From the NCBI GenBank assembly GCA_963989245.1, contig OZ022342.1:23970316-24034315 (forward strand): a DNA stretch of 64,000 nucleotides, given 5' to 3'. Origin of the DNA: Nansenia antarctica (Eukaryota; Chordata; Actinopteri; Argentiniformes; Microstomatidae). A program made the position numbers and the translations under genes. Under the pieces are notes generated by a model. It was not told where the DNA came from. It made no database searches and saw only the letters and a list, made by a program, of their open reading frames with translations. Below are positions 9,612-21,610 of this stretch, one piece after another; the first letter of the stretch is position 1, and every line of letters begins with the position of its first letter.

Positions 9612-12600
9612 CGTAGTGAGACTCTGTATTGCTGTACACAATCACCTTTAATCATTTGAAAATCGAATGGAGCATAAAACCCATGATTAGCAAGTCGCTG
9701 TGGTAAGGGCGAACGAACGAGTCTCCGTCATATTTCAGAGCTGCTGATTACCGGAGGTGCCAAAGTCTGTCAAAGCCAGGGGAACTTCCTGGCTGTCGAA
9801 AGCCTGGTGGACTCTCCCAATGACTGATGTTTGAAACACTCAAATTATGTTATATGGATGAGGGATCCATATTGCCTCTTGCCAACTTCCTGGTCAGGTG
9901 ACCCCTGGCCAATCGAAAGTCCCTTATGTCAGGTGCTTCTCATTCATTCACCTCACATTCATGTGGTTAATAGGCGTCTGCAGGCTCGGACAAAATGCAA
10001 CACAAACTGATAGCTCTTCTATCTATTAGCCTGCCACTGTAATTGCTTGTGAGGCAGGATATAGAGAACCCTGGGTACAGTAGAATGCTTACGTCTTTCA
10101 TTTGGCTGAAGCGCGGAGGAAACGCGATATTCGGACCAATAGCGGACTGTGTGAATCAACAAAGACGCTCTCTGGTTAGTTTTCATCTCGGAGTCCTGAC
10201 GGTTGCGCATGTGTCTACAGCATATGTCTACAGAATGTGTACAGAAGTCAGATTTTGCCTTTATTTACCTGTTGTTAGTTAGCAAAAATACCTTGTCGGG
10301 TTTGTTTATTGAATGTAAATACTGTAGGCTATACCCAGGGTGGTAATACTAGTTTAATTTACTTTAATAAGCTTATATTATATAAGACAAGACCCCATCA
10401 CCATCAACGGGTCCGGGACGTGCACACCAAACATCATCTCTGATGACCTCACCTGGGATGTGCACACCAAACATAATCTCTGATGACCTCACCTGGGATG
10501 TGCACACCAAACATCATCTCTGATGACCTCACCTGGGACGTGCACACCAAACATCATCTCTGATGACCTCACCTGGGACGTGCACACCAAACATCATCTC
10601 TGATGACCTCACCTGAGATGTGCACACCAAACATCATCTCTGATGACCTCACCTGGGACGTGCACACCAAACATAATCTCTGATGACCTCACCTGGGACG
10701 TGCACACCAAACATCATCTCTGATGACCTCACCTGGGACGTGCACACCAAACATCATCTCTGATGACCTCACCTGGGACGTGCACACCAAACATCATCTC
10801 TGACGACCTCACCTGGGACGTGCACACCAAACATCATCTCTGATGACCTCACCTGGGACGTGCACACCAAACAGCATCTCTGATGACCTCACCTGGGACG
10901 TGCATACCAAACATCATCTCTGATGACCTCACCTGGGACGTGCATACCAAACATCATCTCTGATGACCTCACCTGGGACGTGCATACCAAACAGGTTGTG
11001 AAAGAGGGACAGTAGCGCCTCTTTCACCTCAGGCAGGCGCAGCTGAAGAAATTTGGCATGCGGGCCTTCTAACAGGCACAACTGAGAGCATCCTGACTGG
11101 GTGCATCACTGCCTGGCACGGCAACTGCTCTGCCCTCAACCGCAAAGCGCTGCACAGGGTGGTGCGGACAGCCGAGCGCATCAGTGGATGTGAGCTTCCC
11201 TCCGTCCAGCATATATAGCCTACAACAAACGGTGTGTCAGCAAAGCCCGGAGGATGATCAGACCCAGCCACCCCAACCACAGTCTGTTCGAAACCGACGC
11301 CGTCCAAAAATACGAAGCCTCTTCCGGAGCCGCAGGGTCAAAACTCATAGGCTAACCAACAGCTACCTCCCCCAGGTGATCAGGCTCATAAACAAGCACA
11401 TCCCATGCATACGGACTTCCTATCCTTAAGCACACAGTCACTTTACTCAATACTACCTCTTACACCCACAGCCATCGAGCGCAATACGCATGACATTTCT
11501 ACTCTGTACAATTTTATTTTATTTTTTTTACCGTTATTTGTCTCCCACAACTTGTCACATGTCCAATTGTCTCACTTTATGTCTTTATTTATCTTGACTT
11601 ATCTTGCCTTTGTGCTGCAATGTCAAGGAACCGAACCCTAAGAATTTTACTCTCTCACACTTGTGTCATGTGACTTGAAACATGAAACTGTTCCTTGCTG
11701 CAGCGTTTCTTCTGAAACTTCCACGTCCATTTTTGATCTTTGAAATAGTGCTAAATGGCCATGATAAATAAGGAGTGATCAAAGAATGAGATCACATGAT
11801 GAAGAATGTCAAGCGAAGAGCGTTGTATGGGTCTCAACATAGCCTAGCGTCTGTCTCTGTGGCCCGAGAGGTCAGCAAAACAACATGATTCACCTTTAAC
11901 CCTTCTACTGCAGCTGTGTATATACAGTATGTCTGCTAGATATTACCTCACTAACTATCTGTCTCTCTCGCTCTCTCTATATATACTTTGATTAGCTGCA
12001 ATCATCATAAATTAATAATTTCTCTCCCTCTCTCTCTCAGGCTTGTGTCCTCCATCCATGCCATCATGGCCACTACAGCAGGGGTCATCGTGGTGTCATC
12101 GTGCCGGGGCAACATCATGTTGGACAAGTAAGGCACCCACCCACCCACTCACCACCATGATCTCCCCCTCTCCCCCATGGTTCTCCTGATTTCTCTTGGC
12201 ATCTCATCAACCTGGCCACACCCTCTACGTTTCAGCCAATCACCACCATGCGTGGACAGTGGGATTATCCCCCCCCCCCCCTATTTGTTGCTGAGTGAAA
12301 ACAAATATACATACAAACACACACACACACCGGCACATTTGAGCCCATTGATATACACTAGCGACTGAGGTCTAGGCTACACGACAACAAAACGACAACA
12401 AAACGCATCGATCTCTGGCCACACAAGCGTTTTCTCATTGTCGCACAAAAGAATCTCTGGCCACATGGTACTATGGCGTATTCAGGTACACTGGGCATGC
12501 ACCTGCAGGTAGACCCAGAAAATGATGAAATGATTCAAATATAATTGAAGTACCGTAAAATAATAGAAATTCATACATTCAGTAGTATTGTCAACTCTCG

Positions 12601-13923
12601 ATCAATCTCCTCTCCACTTTACATTACGTCTGCATCCAAGTTATGGCATGTATACGTTATTCATCTGTGTAAATTTAGGTTGTAAAAAAAGTGCTGATGC
12701 ATAATAAACTTTATGATAATTGTTGAAGTGCCGCTTGCTAAGATGTTTCTAAGACGATAAATAATATCACAGCACTGGCTTATCAAGTGTAGGCTATTGC
12801 TGAAGACTTGCGCTGAATGGTTGGGTCGCACGCAATGCGCACATCACACATCAATCAACCAAACTTTATTTATACAGCATATGGGTGTTCCGTGCCTAAT
12901 GCTTAGACCTTTGATGAGCACTTGTTACTTGCCGCTTTCTTAATTTGATTTAGCCTATATAGCACAAGTCATGCATTGAATGTAACCTCAAGTGCTGAAC
13001 AGTAATAAGTAAACCACAATACATGTCGAGGGCCGAAGAACATAACCTCCTATCTGAAAAATTCACTTTTTTTTTTTTTTCTTGTAGAATGCTATTTTTA
13101 AAAAAAATAGCATTCTACAAGAAAACAACACAGTTATTTTTTAAGGATACCCCTATACAATTCATACAATTGTATAGGGGTATCCTTAAAAAATAGCATT
13201 CTACAAGAAAACAACACCGTTTTTTGTGTTTTCCCAAAAAAGTAAAATTTTCAGATAGGAGGTTATGTTCTTCGGCCCTCGATGTGTGGGTGTCCGCGTC
13301 TTCGTTATCGAAAAACGCACCCAATCGCCAGCCGCACGACTCCAAAAAACGATACGGAAACACCCTCCCAGTATTATCGTCTCGTCACCGTCTCAGCTCA
13401 CGAATTCGGCGGAGCCGTGTAGCCGTGAGGTGCAAACAATATCAGATCCTCGCCGTTTCAGCCAAATCCGGTGCTGTGTAGCCGAGGCCTGAGTGTAAGC
13501 GAGGGAAGTACCTCCCTGTCTAGCTCGCTAGGCTGTATGATGAATGATCCAGATGCAGGCCCGGGCCATGGCTGGCTCCCCCCCACCTCCCTACCTCCTC
13601 TATTCCCACGCCACATCTGGTGACCCCATGTCCTGTCCCTCAAGGACAGCCCACCCGTCTGTTAGCTCCAGTCCCAATGTACCAGCTGCTGTCCTGTTGT
13701 CCTGCCCCCCCCCCCCCCCCACTCACACACACATACACTCACACACATAATCCAGCAGATTCATTTGCCAGGCAGACGAGCCCCAGCCAAGCCCAGCCTC
13801 AGAGCAGCGCTGGCTACCTTATGACCCGTCATCAGGCTGCTAATCCCCTCCGGGCTTAATACCCCCCACAGCACAGCCCAGCCTGCATGTGAGTCACTGG
13901 GTGCTAGTCACAGACACACACAG

Positions 13924-14000
<77 letters not shown>

Positions 14001-17000
14001 TAGAGCGGTAAAGTGTCATGGTCACAACCCGCAGGGCACTGGCAGCATCATGCTCTGATCAACTTAGCTAATTAGACTACTGTTTGTGTTTATTTGTGTG
14101 TGTGTGTGTTCCAAAAATAATGAGGCAAATCAAAATCTCTAGCTCTACGCCAGTGGGAGTCACTAATTTTAGCCACATTGTCATAATACAATCACTGAAA
14201 GAGCTGCCACCATACCATGTTAACCGCACTAACCTGTACCTAAATGAAGTAGTTCCTGTCTGCTCACGCAATACCTTGAATAGAAATAAACTCCAAATAC
14301 AGCACCTAAAACAAATAGTCTTGTAGAAACATCCCAATTTAAGAGCAAACATATTGTACTTCATAGTCTGGTGAGAGGAAGTGTGTTTCCTGCTGCTTGA
14401 CTCTTCTCATAGAAACATAGTAATGTGTTAGAAACACCCCCCCATCTCAGATACGGTTGCAGTAGTGTAACGTTTTGATCGCCGATACCGATACCAACTG
14501 AAGTAGCACGACTTGTATTCTCAGACGATACCACGGCCAACAGGAAAAACATCAGACATAGTAAAACAATATCCTTTCTATCCTTTCCTCTAATCAGATC
14601 GCGGAACACGGAACTTATTAAAGATGACTGTCTCTGTCACAACCGCAGCCATGACATGAACTGTCCGGAGTCAAGGGTGGCGTGGCACAGGAAGATGATA
14701 TTGTATTTCTCCTGTCCTGAATATATTTTTCTGTGAAGTCCTCCTAATGCTAACCTAATGCTAACCCACTGACTCCTGTCACATGAACATTCCACACTTT
14801 ATCCTGTGTTTCATAGGGTGCCTTGCAATCATGCGTAGGACGCCTTATTTATGTAAATTGTCGGCTGTTATCTCAGCTGCTTCGTGCCGCCCGACGCGTG
14901 TATATATAAACAGCTGCTCGTCTTACAGAGGGGGAATATCGTCACAGAGTTTCACACGTCTCGTGTTCATGTTTCATTTCTTGATTTTAAAACCGCCGGC
15001 CGCACGCAGTCGGCACCGTCGCACGCGACTGTGTTTGCTAGCTCCGTCAGCCAATCGAGGCTCTGCGAGACGCACGGCGACTACGCCAGCTCTAAGCTGT
15101 TAGTCGGTGTACGGAGGCCCTGTGTAGCGCGTGACCTCGAGAGCAGCAGTGCTCTACAGGTGAATCCAGGGGGCGGGGGGGGTCAGGGGGTCAGAGGATC
15201 AGCTCTTACCTCCAGGCAGCGCTGGCCACGTGGTTAACCACGGCAATCAGCTTTTATTAGGCTGCTGCTGCTGTGTTGCTCCGTTCCAGCTCTTCCTTAC
15301 AAGTCGCATAAGCTGCCAGTAAAGCCCTGTTGTTGTGCGGGCGAGCGCGTGCGAAGCTGACATGGAGACGTGTGTGTGTGTGTGTGCCGTGTGTCATGTG
15401 TGTGAAACAATTCAGTGGAAATACTTCATGGGTGTATTATCTGGAACGTGGGAGAGGTCTTCAACACGCATGACTTCCTCCCCTACTCCAGAGTCGTTCC
15501 AGCCCCCCCCCCCACTCACTCACCCACCAGTGTCCTCTCCTCCTTTTCTCTCTCCATCCTCTCTCTCTCTGCAGGCACTGGCTGGCCACCTACTTTGTCG
15601 TCTGGTACGGCGTGCCCTACATGACGTACGACATCTATGCCATGTACCTCAGCCACTACCACCGCTTCCGGGTCAAAGGTCACGAGGAGTACAAGGAGCA
15701 CTCCCTCAGGACGCTCAACTCCTTCATCCGCCGCGAGTTCCTGTTGGTGCTGCATCACATCGCCCTGCTGACCATCCTGCTGCCTGTCACTCTGGTAACG
15801 GAAGGGGGAGGGGGAGGGGTGAAGTTGTGTAGCCCACATGTCATCTTATTGAGTAGGGTTCCACTCTAGTATTATTATTATTTTTATTATTTTGGGGGGG
15901 ACAGAGCAAGTAGAGACAGACAGGAAGTAAGGAGGAGAGGGTATGTCAGCAGGTGTGCACTGTAGGCCATTGTGCTAGACCACTGGACCCCCCCCCCCCC
16001 CCACCCTCAAGGCTATGAGCCAAGAAATATGACCCCCCCCCCCCGTTGCACAGGACCATTCCCCGGGCTGACCCCACAACTTGACACCATGAAAATATGA
16101 TTCGTTCAAGCTTTGTATAAACGCATGCTCAAAATTACATGGGTATTTGTATTATGACCGTGTGAATGATCAAAATTATCTTAAAATATGTGAAATGACA
16201 CTGATGTCACCACTGTCCACAGCAGGTTATATTTTGAAAAGGTTATTTTTGAGTGGGGCAGTCCCACTCTTATAGTAAGTAAAGTAAGTTACTTTACAGG
16301 TACGTATCAGTGACCTGAAGTGATGATCAAAGTGCATTTGCTGGTCAAAAAGAACACCACGGTTTATAGGGCTATATAGCTTTATATTATTTTTATTTTT
16401 ATTTGTTTGGATAGAGACAGTCAAGAAAGACAGGAAGGTAAGGAGAAGAAGGGTATGTCCCAGGGCATGGGCTGGACCTTCATGTTGATCCCCATAGGAT
16501 CAAACCAGTATGCATTGTTGCCACGTTAATAATAGCACTACTATGCATAAATAGCATTACCATTACCATGTTACCTTACCTACCATATGGTTACCTGCCA
16601 TATTGTATTTACAGGAGGGAGAGCAGGGAGGGAGAACCCCTGTAGTTGAGGGGGAGGAGGAAGAGGTGGCATAAAAAAGACACGGCACTAACCCTAACTG
16701 ACAACCTCTTTAGAAAAGTGTGTGTGTGTGTCTTGGGTGTCTCTGTTCTGCCAGTGATTTCATTGTCCACTCCTACTCGTATTCCATCACCAGCATCACC
16801 ATTAATATCCACATGTATAATGACAGATGAGCGTATAATTAATAAAATAATTGACAGAGCTTATCCACCAACCCCCCCCCCCCCATTATCGACACACGCA
16901 CACACACACACACACATACTATCCACACGCGTAGGCAAGGTAGCGCACATTTCATGTGGCGCTCAGCAGTAGCGCTCCAGGTGCGTTGGAAACCCGGCCC

Positions 17001-17256
17001 TTTGTTTGCTGTGGCTGTCAATGGTGATATGAGATCACCTTACCCCACCCCTCCATTATTCAGCTCCAGCTGCTGTGAGCCTGCTCTCCTCTCGTCTCTC
17101 CTCTCCTCCCTCCCGCACTCCCTGCTTTGTCTCTCCTTCCACACACTCGGGTAACACGTATGCTTACATACGCACACGCACAAAGGCTGTCACACACCAT
17201 CTCTCTCTCACACTCAGCACTCATGCACATCACTTTATCTCTGACTCAAATACACA

Positions 17257-17307
<51 letters not shown>

Positions 17308-20300
17308 CAGGGGGTAGGGTGGCATAAGCAGTAGGCAGGTGGAGGTAGTGTAGGCAGGTGTAGTGTTCCACCCTGTCTTCCAGGGCAGATGGTAGGGCTG
17401 TGTCTGCCAGGCTGCTGCCTCCATCATTACACCAACACCCTGTCCTCTCGGTCTGGTGCATTATCCATCAACCACCCTCTGATGTTATCCATCAACCACC
17501 ATCTGACGTTAGCCATCAATCACCCTGGGACATTATCTATCAATCACCCTTTCATACATAGGCGTAGGAAGCGTTGAACATGTGTGTGGGACAATGTAAC
17601 AATGTAAGGGTGGTCTGGCGGTTCTCCTCCAGAGCATTTTGAACACAGTAGATGTCATTTCCTGTATTCTGGTGCCTTTTAACAGGTGGTTTGATACTTT
17701 AATCTGGCTATATCCGAGCAGGTACATTTTGTCCCTCAAGAGGAAGTGGTTGGTCCCAGATCACATAATATATATATATCATATCAAACCAAGAGATCGC
17801 CAGCCCAAAAAATAGACCAGTGTCTACTCTACAGTAACAAAGGAAAAACTAGCCTACTTCCTCCTCTTTTCACTGTTTTGCGTCCGCTAAACTTTAACGT
17901 TAGCCAGCGTTAGCCAGCGTTAGCCAGCGTTAGCCAGCGTTAGCCAGCGTTAGCCAGCGTTAGCCAGCGTTAGCCAGCGTTAGCCAGCGTTAGCCAGCGT
18001 TAGCCAGCGTTAGCGCTTCTTAGCCGTTAGCTAACCGAACAGCGAGGCTGCTGTCAGTCAGACTTTGTAACCAAAACAAGAAGGCTATAAACAACAGGCC
18101 AACAAAAATACTAAACATTTAGTTAAATGCCAAGCTTTGATTCTCGCTAAGTTAACAGTCTCCTGAACATTTTGTGGTGACAGTGTGTGACTTTATCTCG
18201 GGGTACCTGGCATCCGGGCATCAGCTAGCATCTAGCTAACGTTCGCAGCTCGCTCGTGGGTATGTGAGTGCGAGCGTGCTATGTGAGAATCTGCCTGGGT
18301 GCGCCGTCGTTGATTTGGGTATTCTCTCAAGAAGCACGCGGGATGGATTTGGTAATGACGCACGACACTCTGCTGGTCTCTGACAGGGACATATTGCAGG
18401 TGGAAAAAGGGCTAGCTGCATCTGGCTAGCTGACAATAAACTATCAATACACCTAGGTAAAACTGAAACCATCCTATACGGATCCCCATCTAAACTCAGA
18501 AAGGCTGAAAATTTTAAAATAAAAGTGGGTAACATTAATATCACAAGAAAAGAGGATATTACATACCTGGGCTCCATCTTAGAGGCAAATCTTTCCGGAG
18601 ATAAAATGGCAGCAAAAGTAATCAAAAAAGTGAACCATAGAACTAGATTCTTGTACAGGATATCCTCACTTGTCAGTAAAAACACACTGAGGACCCTATC
18701 AGGAGCTCTCATTCAATGTCACTTCGACTATGCCGTAACATCATGGTACTATAGAACCACAAAGGCCCATAAAACAAGACTCCAGACAGCCCAAAATAAA
18801 CTGGTTAGGCTTCTGCTAGGCCTCAACCCTAGGACACATCTAACCGCTGCTAATTTTTTGAGCCTTGATTGGCTACGAGTAGTTGACAGAGTGCAGCAGC
18901 TTGCACTGGGCCTGGTCTTCAAGATACGCTACACCACAAAGACACCCAAGTACCTGTCAACATGCTTCCAAAAAGTGAACAACGTCCACACATACAACAC
19001 CAGAGGAAGCTCCACGAACCACGTTCAACCGCGTTGCACCACAAACAAGGGGTTAAACTCGTTTGCAAACTATGCAGTAAAAATGTGGAACGCCCTTCCT
19101 ATAATCTTAAAGGAGTGCAAAACACTGCCCACCTTCAAAACCACTCTCAAAAAACATTTACAGGAGGCTGCAATCCGTAACTGGACCCTCTAAATCAAAA
19201 ATCAGATTAAAAGACCCGAACTACCCACTGTACATACTTTGTGTTTTGTCCCCCGCCCCCACCTGTGGTGTATGTCCCCACCTGTCCTACCCGCTGTACA
19301 TACCTTATGTTTTGTTGTATTGTTCTTCCCATGATGGATGTATGTTTATCTTGTAGATAGTAATAGTTATTTGTCTGTATTATCTTGTAGATAGTACTAG
19401 TTTTTTGTCTGTCTTACATGTAACGATGAATTGAGAATCAAGGACCCCAATTGAAATAAGCCAGTGGCTTTCTTGGGTTTTTATCCTGTTAGTTGACCTT
19501 GTATGTAATATGTACTTTCATGTACCTACTTCTGCAAATCTTCTAATAAAGTTTTCAATCAATCAATCAAAAAACACAGTTAGACCGACACAGATAGATC
19601 GAGTGGATAGACCGATTTGCACAGATTTTCGACATGGTAAAAACATGGTGAAAGTAGGGGGGTCTAAACTAATACTTTTCAAAAGTGAGTGGGACTTGTC
19701 CCACTCAGAAGAGCTGCAGCGCCCATGCTTTTACATCATCCATCAATACCCCTTTTACATTAATGCAGGATGTATTTCACCACCTTGTCAACATGTTATT
19801 GTCTGTCTGGTCTATACATTAGAAAATGCTTCCTTCCTTCCCTCCTTCCTTCCACCCTTCCCTCCTTCCTTCCACCCTTCCCTCCCTCCTTCCTTCCTTC
19901 CTTCCTTCCTTCCTGAGTGTAGTCGTAGTTGTGATGAGGTTAGGTTGGTGTAAGCCATGGGGCGGTGACTGCTGTCACTTACCCAGTCATGTATAGGAAC
20001 ATGGCAGGGAATATGCTGCCCAAAGTCTGTCTGTGGCCATGAATGTGTCAGTGTCTTGTATTGTAGCTTCAGCCTATTGGCTATCATTTCCTGTCTACAT
20101 ATGTGTCTCTCTCTAGGAGAGGGGATTTTGAGTATGTCTAAAAGAGTGTCTGTCTCTGTCTGTATGTCTGTCTCCCTGTCTCTGTCTATATGTCTCTCTG
20201 TCTGTATGTCTCTCTCTGTCTCTGTCTGTATGTCTCTCTACCTGTCTCTGTCTGTATGTCTCTCTGTCTGTCTCTGTCTGTATGTCTCTCTACCTGTCTC

Positions 20301-20837
20301 TGTCTGTATGTCTCTCTCCCTGTCTGTCTGTCTGTATGTCTCTCTCTGTCTGTATGTCTCTCTCTGTCTCTGTCTCTGTCTGTATGTCTCTCTCTGTCTC
20401 TGTCTCTATGTCTCTCTCTGTCTCTGTCTCTATGTCTCTCTACCTGTCTCTGTCTGTATGTCTCTCTCTGTCTCTCTCTGTATGTCTGTCTCTGTCTGTA
20501 TGTCTCTCTCTGTCTCTGTCTGTATGTCTCTCTCTGTCTCTGTCTGTCTCTACCTGTCCCTGTCTGTATGTCTCTCTGTATGTCTCTCTACCTGTCCCTG
20601 TCTGTATCTCTCTCTCTCTCTCTCTGCCTCTGTCTGTCTGTATGTCTCTGTGTCTGTCTCTCTCTCTGTCTCTGTGTCTGTCTGTCTGTGTGTAGTGAGT
20701 GACGGTGCTCTTCTCTCTCCATGCCTTAGTTCTACAGGAATGACCAGGGTGATTACTTCATCGGTTGCCTGTTCCTTACAGAGCTCAGCACACCCTTCGT
20801 CTCCCTAGGGAAGATCCTCATCCAGGTGAGACACGCA

Positions 20838-20901
<64 letters not shown>

Positions 20902-21521
20902 AGATATACATTCACTGTGCCTACTATACATGTGCAGTTGTAAACACACACACACAGAAATTCACACACCTGCTCTGCAAATCCACTGACATTGCGTGTA
21001 TATTGTCTGTGTAGAAAAGAACAGTGAGCAGTGAAAAGCACAGCGAACAGCCCTCTGTGCCTCTAGCACAGTTTCTGCTGACGTCTGACTTCTTCTGGAG
21101 AGAGAAAAGAGCAAAGCCTAGCCGCTCGGCCCGCTCGCTCTTTACCCGCACTGCCCTCTTGTGGCTCAGTCAGGCACTGTCGCTCCACTGAAGATGCGTA
21201 TTGTTGCTATTTGCTATTTAGCTTTTAGCCATTAAGACACATTTAAAAACACACACAAAGCAGTGTTCCTACACGAGTCTGGAATCAAATATTTACAATT
21301 TCCAGACTTGAAAAGGGATGAGAAAAGAATAACAGATGTCAGGACGCTACACATGCAAAACACAAACCCCACAAATCGACAGAGCAAGTCTGAACATCGA
21401 AAAGTGAGAGAGGGTGTAGGAGAAATGAGAACGTAGGAAGGAACCCTGACAGTTGTCTCAGCCATTTGAGACACACAACACACCAATTGTGATTTATTTT
21501 GTCCAAATGACTCGTTGACTC

Positions 21522-21610
<89 letters not shown>

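Larger units (their letters stand above)
6411..10383 (+). other. tlcd3b intron 1, first part
   Basis: No coding exon is recognised. It contains a GGA repeat near 7030-7075, G- and C-homopolymers near 7965-8000 and 9341-9350, a TTA repeat at 8405-8458, GA-rich tracts near 8880-9005 and 9198-9222, and a CT run at 9571-9606. The rest looks unique. Confidence 0.6.
12128..15574 (+). other. tlcd3b intron 2
   Basis: No further exon is recognised. Apart from the palindromic cluster at 13026-13282 and the CA repeat at 13927-13998, it holds C-homopolymers (12270-12281, 13706-13720) and a CT/CCCC-rich run before the acceptor. Sequence near 14450-14530 containing GCCGATACCGATACC may be a transposon relic, but I cannot place it. 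Confidence 0.5.
15795..18344 (+). other. tlcd3b intron 3, first part
   Basis: No exon is recognised. Two short related segments (about 15860-15950 and 16375-16460) share 'AGAGACAG..AGGAAG.TAAGGA.AAG.AGGGTATGTC', a dispersed fish repeat of unknown class. C-homopolymers occur at 15989-16002, 16034-16044 and 16872-16884. CA repeats are at 16898-16916 and 17260-17306. Confidence 0.5.

Noticed and set aside
10384..10994. Repeat protein encoded by the 40-bp array.
   Set aside because: The period is not a multiple of three, so no frame continues, and the source is a dead LINE.
16227..16424. Short hairpin GAGTGGGGCAGTCCCACTC, similar to one at 19687.
   Set aside because: Possible relics of a small transposon, but too short and without visible ends or target duplications to call.
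20056..20808. Long open frames rich in Ser/Leu/Cys/Val.
   Set aside because: All three frames are open because the CTGT/CTCT repeat lacks stop codons; it lies in an intron beside a confirmed exon.
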